Below, one piece after another: positions 1 through 6,157 of a DNA stretch of 9,647 nt. A program made the position numbers and the translations under genes. Position 1 is the stretch's first letter, and each line of letters starts with the position of its first letter. Under the pieces are notes generated by a model. The model had not been told where the DNA came from. It did not search any database and was given only the letters and a program-made list of their open reading frames with translations. The DNA is from Oscillospiraceae bacterium (GTDB lineage Bacteria; Bacillota; Clostridia; Oscillospirales; Oscillospiraceae): assembly GCA_016296565.1 (NCBI GenBank), contig JAEDJB010000068.1, positions 1 to 9,647 of the forward strand, in the 5' to 3' direction.

Positions 1-378
1 AAGCTCCACGTCTTCGGAGACGACTGGCCCACCCCCGACGGCACCGGCGTCCGGGACTATATCCACGTGGTGGATCTGGCCCGGGGGCATGTGTCCGCCC
101 TGAAGAAGCTGGCGTCCGGCTGCGGCCTTTTTGTCTGCAACCTGGGCACCGGCAAGGGGTACAGCGTTCTGGATGTGCTCCACGCCTATGAGCGGGCCTG
201 CGGCAGGCCCCTCCCTTACGTCATCGACCCCCGCCGTCCCGGTGATATCGCCGCCTGCTGGGCAGACCCCACCAAGGCCCGGGAGGAGCTGGGCTGGCAG
301 GCCCAGTATGACCTGGACGACATGTGCGCCTCTTCCTGGAACTGGCAGCGGAAAAATCCCACCGGATACCGCAAATGA
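1..378 (+). CDS. galE: UDP-glucose 4-epimerase, C-terminal part (5' end outside window)
   Basis: The reading frame is open from base 1 and ends at TGA 376-378, giving the last 125 residues. The family interconverts UDP-glucose and UDP-galactose (or the N-acetyl forms) in the cytoplasm using bound NAD, supplying galactosyl donors for surface polysaccharide. Visible family signatures are FGDDWPTPDGTGVRDYIHV near the left edge, then VDLARGH, the NLGTGKGYSVLDV segment of the substrate-binding domain, and RRPGDIAACWADPTKAREELGW close to the end, all in GalE order. The Rossmann domain and catalytic Tyr lie upstream, outside the window. The next gene starts 61 bp downstream with no terminator between, so galE probably belongs to the polysaccharide operon. 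A related UDP-sugar epimerase with the same C-terminal motifs cannot be excluded. Confidence 0.93.
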   Translation, partial: KLHVFGDDWPTPDGTGVRDYIHVVDLARGHVSALKKLASGCGLFVCNLGTGKGYSVLDVLHAYERACGRPLPYVIDPRRPGDIAACWADPTKAREELGWQAQYDLDDMCASSWNWQRKNPTGYRK

Positions 379-395
379 CACTGGGAGGAAGTCAT

Positions 396-434
396 TTGAT
401 TCGCCGGTTTTTCATCACAGCAAGAAGGGATTGA
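396..434 (+). CDS. Possible 12-codon leader ORF before the CapD-like gene
   Basis: A TTG at 396 follows a strong GGGAGG ribosome site (383-388) at about 7 nt and opens a 12-codon frame, MIRRFFITARRD, ending in TGA at 432-434, five bases before the GTG start of the next gene. The ribosome site sits in the loop of a hairpin with 8-bp arms CAAATGAC (372-379) and GTCATTTG (391-398), the second arm covering the TTG. It could be a translated leader coupling translation into the downstream gene, the remnant of a longer N-terminus in another frame, or chance. Only the ribosome site and spacing support it. Confidence 0.25.
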   Translation: MIRRFFITARRD

Positions 435-439
435 TCGCT

Positions 440-2377
440 GTGCATCGTTACCGCAGCCAAATTGTCTTACTCATAGACCTGTTTCTGGTCTTTTTCTGCA
501 ATTTCATCCTGTTTCTTCCCCATCTGCTTCGGAATGATATTCGCCTTCTGAATCTTTGCGCCCATATCGGCCTGCTGACCATGTGCATGCTGGTGTTCCA
601 TCTGGTCTTTCGGATCTACGACAGCCTCTGGCGGTACGCGGAGAGCCGGGAATACCTGGTGATGCTGGTGGGCAGCGCCCTGGGTCTGGCTTTGTACACC
701 GCCATCAACCTGCTCATCCATGCCAGTTCCATCTGGATCTCCCGGGCTGTCACCGGCACCATGCTGGCCCTGCTGCTGATGCTGGCCGTCCGGTTTTCCT
801 ACCGGATCTACCGCTACCGGCGCATCAGACGCAGTGCGGAGGGCCGCAGCTACGTGGCCATCATCGGCGCAGGCTCCACCGGGGCCACCCTGCTGGGGGA
901 TCTGCTGAGCAACACCGGCAGCCAATACATCCCCTTTTGCATGCTGGACGACGCCCCGGAAAAGCGCAACAAAAAAATTCAGGGCGTGCCGGTGTTCGGC
1001 CCCATTGACCGGATGCAGGAGCTGCTCCGGAACACCCCCGTGTCGGAGATCATCCTGGCCATCACCAACCTGACCCCCGACCGGCGGCGGGAAATTCTGG
1101 AACTGTGCGCCCGGACCAACTGCCGCCTGCACATTCTCTCTGACCCTGTGTCCCAGCTGCGGGAAAAGGGCACGTCCCTGGCCGCCAATGTCCGGGAGGT
1201 CCGGATTGAGGACCTGCTGGGCCGCAAGCCCGTGGAGCTGAACAACCCCCGCGTCGCGGAGTTCATCCGGGGCAAGACCGTTATGGTCACCGGCGGCAGC
1301 GGCTCCATCGGCTCAGAGCTGTGCCGGCAGATCGCCGGGTATACCCCCCGCCGCCTCATCGTGGTGGACATCGCGGAAAACAGCTCCTATGAGCTCCAGC
1401 ACGATCTGCTCCACCAGTACGGGGAGGACTTTCCCCTGTCGGTGGAAATCGCCTCCGTCCGGGACCGGAGAAAGGTGGACCGTCTCTTCTCCCACTACCG
1501 CCCGGACCTGGTGTTCCACGCCGCCGCCCACAAGCACGTCCCCCTCATGGAGAGCTGTCCTGAGGAGGCCGTGAAGAACAACGTGTTCGGCACCTACTAC
1601 ACTGCCCTGGCCGCACGGACCTATGGGGCGGAGAAATTTGTCCTGATTTCCACCGACAAGGCCGTGAACCCCACCAACATCATGGGTGCCACCAAGCAGC
1701 TGTGCGAAATGGTGCTCCAGGGCCTGCGGAACGAGGGCTCCACCGAGTTTGCCGTCGTCCGGTTCGGCAACGTCCTGGGCTCCAACGGCTCGGTGATTCC
1801 CCTGTTTAAAAAGCAGATTGCCTACGGCGGCCCCGTAACCATCACCGACCGGCGGATCATCCGCTACTTCATGACCATTCCCGAGGCGGTCCAGCTGGTG
1901 CTGGAGGCCGGTTCCTTCGCCAAAAGCGGCGAGGTCTTTGTGCTGGACATGGGGGAGCCGGTCAAAATTCTGGACTTGGCGGAAAAGCTCATCCGTCTGT
2001 CCGGTCACACCCCCAACGGGGACATCAAAATCCGGGAGATCGGCCTGCGGCCGGGAGAAAAGCTCTTTGAGGAGCTGCTCACCGACAACGCCAACCTCCG
2101 CCGGACGGAAAACGAAAAGATCTATGTGGAGGAGCGCCTTCCCATCCCCACCTCTCAGCTGGAAAACTATCTCCAGTACCTCTCCGAAACCCTGGAGACC
2201 GGCACCCGGGCGGATATCTTCCGCTATCTCCACCGGCTGGTTCCCACCTTCCGCACCCCTGACGAGGTGAACGCTGAGGCCATTCAGGCCATCCAGGAAG
2301 AGGAGGAATCTGCCCCACCGGCCCAGCAGCCCCTGCATCCCATGCCGGAGGCGGTCCGCCTCATTCCCGCGAAATAA
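440..2377 (+). CDS. Membrane-bound nucleotide-sugar 4,6-dehydratase/epimerase (CapD/FlaA1/WbpM family)
   Basis: A 645-residue protein of the large membrane-anchored polysaccharide-biosynthesis class, which typically converts UDP-N-acetylglucosamine to a 4-keto-6-deoxy sugar, the first step to sugars such as QuiNAc or bacillosamine. Four membrane segments lie within about residues 7-118. A first Rossmann-like domain starts with VAIIGAGSTG (about 137). The catalytic extended SDR domain starts with TGGSGSIG (284-291), followed by HAAAHKHVPLM (360-370), STDKAVNPTN (from 404) and MGATK (415-419). Met415 with Lys419 replaces the usual YxxxK, the Ser-Met-Lys active site known for WbpM-type enzymes. 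GLRPGEKLFEELL near the end is also typical. I chose GTG 440 because AAGAAGGGA (422-430) lies 9 nt upstream and the first transmembrane helix follows at once; the open frame extends back to 131 only as overlap with galE. Fourteen bases separate it from the next gene. The exact product sugar cannot be read from sequence. Confidence 0.93.
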   Translation: MHRYRSQIVLLIDLFLVFFCNFILFLPHLLRNDIRLLNLCAHIGLLTMCMLVFHLVFRIYDSLWRYAESREYLVMLVGSALGLALYTAINLLIHASSIWISRAVTGTMLALLLMLAVRFSYRIYRYRRIRRSAEGRSYVAIIGAGSTGATLLGDLLSNTGSQYIPFCMLDDAPEKRNKKIQGVPVFGPIDRMQELLRNTPVSEIILAITNLTPDRRREILELCARTNCRLHILSDPVSQLREKGTSLAANVREVRIEDLLGRKPVELNNPRVAEFIRGKTVMVTGGSGSIGSELCRQIAGYTPRRLIVVDIAENSSYELQHDLLHQYGEDFPLSVEIASVRDRRKVDRLFSHYRPDLVFHAAAHKHVPLMESCPEEAVKNNVFGTYYTALAARTYGAEKFVLISTDKAVNPTNIMGATKQLCEMVLQGLRNEGSTEFAVVRFGNVLGSNGSVIPLFKKQIAYGGPVTITDRRIIRYFMTIPEAVQLVLEAGSFAKSGEVFVLDMGEPVKILDLAEKLIRLSGHTPNGDIKIREIGLRPGEKLFEELLTDNANLRRTENEKIYVEERLPIPTSQLENYLQYLSETLETGTRADIFRYLHRLVPTFRTPDEVNAEAIQAIQEEEESAPPAQQPLHPMPEAVRLIPAK

Positions 2378-2391
2378 GAAAGGGTTTGCTT

Positions 2392-3084
2392 ATGAAAAAA
2401 CTGTTGAAAATCATTCTGGTTATCCTGATTCTTCTGGTCATCGCTGTGGCCGCCCTGGCCATATGGCAGCGGGACAACCTCACTGCCCTGCGGGACGGCA
2501 TGAACATGGACCCCTCCGCCATCCAGGTGGAGCTGGACAGCAGCCGGGAGGAATTTGCCGACACCATGGACCAGTACGACGTGCCCCAGAAGGAATTCAC
2601 CCAGGAGGAGATCGATCAACTGGTGCGGGGCGAGATTACCGCAGAACAGCTGGCCAGCTCTATGCTCCAGAACAGCGGCGGAACGGCCTCCTCTGCCGGC
2701 CAGACGCCGGACACCCAGCCCTCTGACCAGCAGCCTGTCTCCAACCCCACCGACAGCCTGAACGAGGCCATCCGCCAGGAAATCGCCACCATGTATGTGC
2801 TCCGGGCCTCCTACGAGGGCAAGCTGGACGCCATCGTGGACGCCGCCCGGGAGGCCTACAACAACGGGCAGAACAAGCAGAGCATCCTCCTGGAAAAGGT
2901 CAGGGAGCTCACCGCCCTGGAAAAGGAGTGCGACCAGCAGGTGGCTGAAGTGACTGCCCGGCTCCGGGAACTTCTGACCCAGGCAGGGCAGGACACCTCC
3001 ATCGCCGACCAGGTTGAGGCAACCTATCAGGCGGAAAAGAGCATGAAAAAGGCCTATTACGTCCAGAAATTCCAAAACGGCTGA
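2392..3084 (+). CDS. Membrane-anchored protein of unknown function with helical extracytoplasmic tail
   Basis: A 230-residue protein I do not recognise. Residues 1-24 are a lysine-led hydrophobic helix (MKKLLKIILVILILLVIAVA), an uncleaved anchor or signal peptide, so the rest should lie outside the membrane. Residues about 28-92 are acidic and helical. Residues about 95-121 are a Ser/Gly/Thr/Pro/Gln-rich linker that looks disordered. Residues about 123-225 are charged, helix-forming and coiled-coil-like. Start ATG 2392 is preceded by AGAAAGGG (about 7 nt spacing); an in-frame TTG at 2386 overlaps that site and is less likely. It lies 14 bp after the CapD-like gene and 17 bp before the phosphatase, so it is probably co-transcribed. 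A structural or accessory role in the assembly machinery is plausible but inferred only from position and topology. Confidence 0.85.
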   Translation: MKKLLKIILVILILLVIAVAALAIWQRDNLTALRDGMNMDPSAIQVELDSSREEFADTMDQYDVPQKEFTQEEIDQLVRGEITAEQLASSMLQNSGGTASSAGQTPDTQPSDQQPVSNPTDSLNEAIRQEIATMYVLRASYEGKLDAIVDAAREAYNNGQNKQSILLEKVRELTALEKECDQQVAEVTARLRELLTQAGQDTSIADQVEATYQAEKSMKKAYYVQKFQNG

Positions 3085-3101
3085 CTCCGGGGGACGATAG
3101 T

Positions 3102-3845
3102 ATGATTGACCTGCACTGTCACATTCTCCCCGGAATCGACGACGGGTCCGCCTCCCCGGAAGAGAGCTGCCTCATGGTCCGGCTGGCGGCGGACAGCGGG
3201 GTGACGGCCATTGCCGCCACTCCCCACTGCAACATCCCCGGAGGGCCGGGCAACTATCTCTCCCCCCGGCTTCGGGACAGCTTTCTGGCCATGGCCCGGC
3301 TCATCAAGGAGCAGAACCTCCCCATCCGCCTGCACACCGGGGCGGAGGTCTTTGCCACCCCGGACCTGCCCCGGCTCATCCGGGAGAAGAAGCTTCTGAC
3401 CCTGGGAGGCAGCCATTATCTGCTGGTAGAGTTTGCCTTCGGCGGCTCCCTGTCTTTCGCCCAGGAGACCCTGGATGCCATCCGGAAGGAGGGGCTGATT
3501 CCCATCGTCGCCCATCCGGAGCGCTATGTCTTTGTCCAGGACAACCCCAGCTGCCTGCTCCGCTGGGCCGGCCAGGGGGTGGGTCTTCAGCTGAACAAGG
3601 GCAGCCTGCTGGGTTCCTTCGGCCGGAACGCCCAGCGCACCGCCCACTGGTGCCTGTCGGAAGGGTGCGTGCACCTCATCGGCAGCGACGCCCACAGCCC
3701 CTACCACAGAACCCCCCGCCTGTCCGACGCCTGGGACTATGTGGCCGACTATATCGCCCCCGAGGTAGCGGACTTCCTGCTCCAGGAAAACCCCGCCCGT
3801 ATCCTCCAGGACCAGCCCATCCGGGCGATTCTGGACGCATTTTAA
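3102..3845 (+). CDS. PHP-domain protein-tyrosine phosphatase (CpsB/YwqE/Wzb-like)
   Basis: A 247-residue cytoplasmic, metal-dependent phosphatase of the CpsB/CapC/YwqE class, which removes phosphate from the tyrosine tail of BY-kinases and so tunes capsule synthesis. The metal-binding PHP motifs are complete and in order: MIDLHCHILPGIDDG (His5, His7, Asp13-Asp14), ATPH (His42), GAEVF (Glu82), AHPERY (His138, Glu140, Arg141) and GSDAH (Asp196, His198). Length matches the family. ATG 3102 begins exactly at the conserved N-terminus, with GGGGGA (3089-3094) as ribosome site. The two predicted substrate kinases are encoded in the same operon, starting about 840 and 2300 bp downstream. It is unrelated to the low-molecular-weight Wzb phosphatases of Proteobacteria. 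Confidence 0.96.
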   Translation: MIDLHCHILPGIDDGSASPEESCLMVRLAADSGVTAIAATPHCNIPGGPGNYLSPRLRDSFLAMARLIKEQNLPIRLHTGAEVFATPDLPRLIREKKLLTLGGSHYLLVEFAFGGSLSFAQETLDAIRKEGLIPIVAHPERYVFVQDNPSCLLRWAGQGVGLQLNKGSLLGSFGRNAQRTAHWCLSEGCVHLIGSDAHSPYHRTPRLSDAWDYVADYIAPEVADFLLQENPARILQDQPIRAILDAF

Positions 3846-3863
3846 CTGTCCGAGGAGAATCCT

Positions 3864-4670
3864 ATGAGACGCTTTCGCATCGTTGTCTTTGTGCTGTTCA
3901 TCCTGTCTGCCCTTCTGCTGGCGGCATCCACAGCTTTCAACTTCTTTACCAAAGACCGTACCCTCCCTGTCATCCAATGCCCGGAGACCCCGCTGTACCT
4001 GTCCGTTTATGAGGACATCCAGGCCCGGTCCCTGGAGGATGTCGCCGCCAGCGACGGCAAGGACGGGGATCTCACCAGACAGATCTTTGTCCAAAGCATC
4101 AGCAAAGCCAGCCAGGGAGGCACCGCCACCATCACCTACGCCGTGACGGACAGCGACAACCACGTGGCCACCGCCACACGGACCCTGCACTACACCGACT
4201 ATACCTCCCCCCGCTTCTACCTGAGTCAGTCTCTGCGGTATACCGTCGGGTCCCCCATTAACATCCGGGACCGCCTGACCGCCATGGACGCAGTGGACGG
4301 AGACCTGTCCAGCCAGATCAAGATCACCAGCACCAACCTGGTCTCCACCGTGCCGGGGAGCTACCCCGTCACCTTTGAGGTGACCAACAGCCTGGGCGAC
4401 ACCTCCACCCTCACCGCAAGCATCGTCATTCAGGAGGAGGACCTGAGCGTTCCCCGGATCTACCTGACCCAGTACATTGTCTACACCAAGCTGGGCGAGG
4501 ACTTTAATCCCATGGCCTACCTGCACTCTGTGGCTATGGGCAGCACCGGCAGCGTCTCCGTCCAGCTGCCCGCCGGGGGACTGGTTCAGGGGACTAACGA
4601 GGTGGTCTTTACCTGCCCGGGAGCCAATAACACCGTCGGCTCCACCATCCTGTACGTAATTGCAGAGTGA
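3864..4670 (+). CDS. Membrane-anchored protein with three Ig-like (DUF5011-type) repeats
   Basis: A 268-residue protein with a short basic N-terminus (MRRFR), one hydrophobic segment (about residues 5-26) and an extracytoplasmic part built from beta-sandwich repeats of the bacterial Ig/DUF5011 style. Repeat one starts near residue 34 (LPVIQC) and has DGKDGDLT at 64-71. Repeat two starts near 115 (SPRFYL) and has AVDGDLSSQI at 143-152. A third, diverged unit starts near 185 (SVPRIYL) and lacks the DGDL signature. Such repeats usually mediate adhesion or cell-surface polymer binding. ATG 3864 follows GAGGAG (3852-3857). The gene lies 18 bp after the phosphatase, and its stop lies 11 bp before the start of the first kinase, whose ribosome site overlaps it. 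A periplasm-facing partner of the Wzz-kinase pair or a polymer-binding factor is inferred from context only; the specific function is unknown. Confidence 0.85.
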   Translation: MRRFRIVVFVLFILSALLLAASTAFNFFTKDRTLPVIQCPETPLYLSVYEDIQARSLEDVAASDGKDGDLTRQIFVQSISKASQGGTATITYAVTDSDNHVATATRTLHYTDYTSPRFYLSQSLRYTVGSPINIRDRLTAMDAVDGDLSSQIKITSTNLVSTVPGSYPVTFEVTNSLGDTSTLTASIVIQEEDLSVPRIYLTQYIVYTKLGEDFNPMAYLHSVAMGSTGSVSVQLPAGGLVQGTNEVVFTCPGANNTVGSTILYVIAE

Positions 4671-4674
4671 GGTG
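4667..4674 (+). promoter_or_regulatory. Ribosome binding site that selects the first kinase start
   Basis: GTGAGGTG overlaps the stop codon of the Ig-like gene (TGA 4668-4670). In-frame candidate starts are GTG 4667, ATG 4676 and ATG 4682. Only ATG 4682 has a normal distance (9 nt) from the GAGG core; ATG 4676 is too close and GTG 4667 is part of the site. The overlap with the upstream stop suggests translational coupling. Confidence 0.6.
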
Positions 4675-4681
4675 TATGCAC

Positions 4682-6157
4682 ATGGAAAACGAATCGGTCT
4701 TTCGCTGGTCGGAGCTGAACCCCCTCTGCCTGCTTCTGCGCCTGGGGAAAAATTTCCTGCTGATCCTGATGGCAGGACTCATTGTGGTGATGCTGGCGGC
4801 AGCGGCTCTGCAGACCTTTCATGAGGATGAATACACCGCCAGCGCCACCCTGGCGGTGAATGTAAAAAGCAGCAGCTACTCGGCGGTGCTGGCCGACCTG
4901 TCCGCCTCGTCAGAGATTGCCAGCACCTTCACCCAGCTTTTCCAGAGCGACATGTTCCGCAAGCTGGTCAGCAGCAACCTGGAAACGGAGACCCTCTCCG
5001 GCACCCTCTCCGCGTCGGTCATCCCGGAAACCAACCTGCTGGTTCTGAAGGTCACCGCCGCCTCCCCGACGGACGCCTACCGGACCCTTCAGCTGATGCT
5101 GGAAAACTACGACACCCTGTCTGAGCACGCCTTTCAGAACATCATTCTGAAAGCACTCAACAGCCCCACCATTCCCACCGCACCCTCCAACCCGGTAAAC
5201 CTGATGAGCATCTGCAAAAAGGGCTTCGTTCTGGGGGCCGGGGTGATGATCGTCATTCTCCTGTTCTTCGCCATCCGGGGGGACACGGTGCAGACCACCG
5301 CCGCCTTCCGGCGGAAAATCGACGCCCGGCTTTTCGCCGTTCTCCACCACGAGGTGAAGAACAAAACCCTGAAAACCAAACTCAAGCGGGCCAACAAGGG
5401 TCTGCTGATTACCATGCCGGCAGCAGGCTTTCTTTTCACTGAGGAAATCAGCCGTCTGGCCATGAAGGTGGAATACGCAGCCCAGAAGCGGGGCAGCAAG
5501 GTCCTGCTGGTCGCCAGCGGGGCGGAAAACGAGGGCAAGTCCACCGTGGCAGCAAACCTGGCCCTTTCCCTGGCTCAGAGCGGGAAAAAGGTCGTGATCA
5601 TCGATGCGGACCTGCACAAGGCCGCCCAGTTCAAGATCTTCGGATATAAGCCGAAAACGGAACTGTCCGCTATGCTCCGGGGGAAGGCACCCGCCGCTCT
5701 GGAGCACCTGCCCCAGCACAATCTCTACGCCCTCTTTTCCACCAAGACAGACAAGCAGGCCGCGGAACTCCTCGCCTCCGACCAGATGACCCATCTGCTG
5801 GAGTCCTGCCGCCAGAGCATGGACTACATCATCATCGACACCCCGCCTATGCTCCCCTTCTCTGACGTGGAAATTCTGGCCGGCCAGGCGGATCTGTCTC
5901 TTCTGGTGGTCCGGCAGGACGGTATGCCCGCCGCCGCCATCAACGACATGGCAGACGTGCTGCGGCAGGGTCGGGCAGATTTCCTTGGTTGTGTGTTCAA
6001 CGACGTGAGAAGCGTCCCCTTCTCAAGCAGCCATCCCGGCTACGGCTATTACGGCTATGGGTACGGCTACGGCTACCAATATGGCTACGGTGGTTACCGC
6101 CAGAGCCGCCGCCACAGAAAGTCTCAGGAGCAGGAGGAAGAAAATGGACGAGCATAA
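4682..6157 (+). CDS. Wzz-domain tyrosine autokinase (BY-kinase), diverged copy
   Basis: A 491-residue fusion of a chain-length (Wzz/CpsC-like) domain and a cytoplasmic P-loop tyrosine kinase (CpsD/CapB-like), which controls polysaccharide export by cycles of tail tyrosine phosphorylation. Transmembrane helices lie at about 25-45 and 181-199; the loop between is extracytoplasmic and ends in a proline-rich stretch (SPTIPTAPSNP). Kinase motifs are Walker A GAENEGKST (280-288, Lys286), Walker A' VVIIDADLHKA (304-314, Asp308 and Asp310) and Walker B YIIIDTPP (382-389, Asp386). The tail (454-472) holds ten tyrosines in a Tyr-Gly run. Several hallmarks are changed: the usual PGEGK is ENEGK, the DxDxR arginine is His312, no RKP follows, and the EX2RX2R oligomerisation motif reads E255..R258..M261. 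It may be a weak kinase, a pseudokinase or a phospho-acceptor for its neighbour. It overlaps the next gene by 14 bp. Confidence 0.92.
   Translation: MENESVFRWSELNPLCLLLRLGKNFLLILMAGLIVVMLAAAALQTFHEDEYTASATLAVNVKSSSYSAVLADLSASSEIASTFTQLFQSDMFRKLVSSNLETETLSGTLSASVIPETNLLVLKVTAASPTDAYRTLQLMLENYDTLSEHAFQNIILKALNSPTIPTAPSNPVNLMSICKKGFVLGAGVMIVILLFFAIRGDTVQTTAAFRRKIDARLFAVLHHEVKNKTLKTKLKRANKGLLITMPAAGFLFTEEISRLAMKVEYAAQKRGSKVLLVASGAENEGKSTVAANLALSLAQSGKKVVIIDADLHKAAQFKIFGYKPKTELSAMLRGKAPAALEHLPQHNLYALFSTKTDKQAAELLASDQMTHLLESCRQSMDYIIIDTPPMLPFSDVEILAGQADLSLLVVRQDGMPAAAINDMADVLRQGRADFLGCVFNDVRSVPFSSSHPGYGYYGYGYGYGYQYGYGGYRQSRRHRKSQEQEEENGRA
6041..6097 (+). repeat. Tyr-Gly codon repeat, tail of first kinase
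   Basis: Near-periodic GGCTAC/GGCTAT hexamers encode YGYYGYGYGYGYQYGYGGY (ten tyrosines), the autophosphorylation cluster expected at the C-terminus of BY-kinases. The six-base period makes the stretch prone to in-frame expansion or contraction. Confidence 0.85.
6132..6137 (+). promoter_or_regulatory. Strong internal ribosome site for the second kinase
   Basis: A perfect AGGAGG lies inside the last codons of the first kinase, 6 nt before ATG 6144. It fixes the start of the second kinase, although the open frame extends back to 6057 through the Tyr-Gly repeat of the first, and indicates independent, efficient initiation within the overlap. Confidence 0.85.

Noticed and set aside
194..210. GGGCCTG/CAGGCCC hairpin in galE
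   Set aside because: It is a 7-bp stem within coding sequence, with no T run and no nearby gene end; probably a codon-usage by-product.
440..560. Locally AT-richer start of the CapD-like gene as a transfer boundary
   Set aside because: The codons encode Phe/Leu/Ile-rich membrane helices, which explains the composition.
1313..2338. 341-codon minus-strand open frame
   Set aside because: It is a shadow of the CapD-like gene; the plus strand carries unmistakable family motifs throughout.
3013..3027. AGGTTG/CAACCT short hairpin near the end of the unknown membrane protein gene
   Set aside because: It is a 6-bp stem inside coding sequence with no T run, and transcription evidently continues into the phosphatase.
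3057..4526. 489-codon open frame on the minus strand
   Set aside because: It lies antisense to the phosphatase and Ig-like genes. Its translation is Gly/Val/Gln-rich without domain signatures, as expected from GC-rich third positions.
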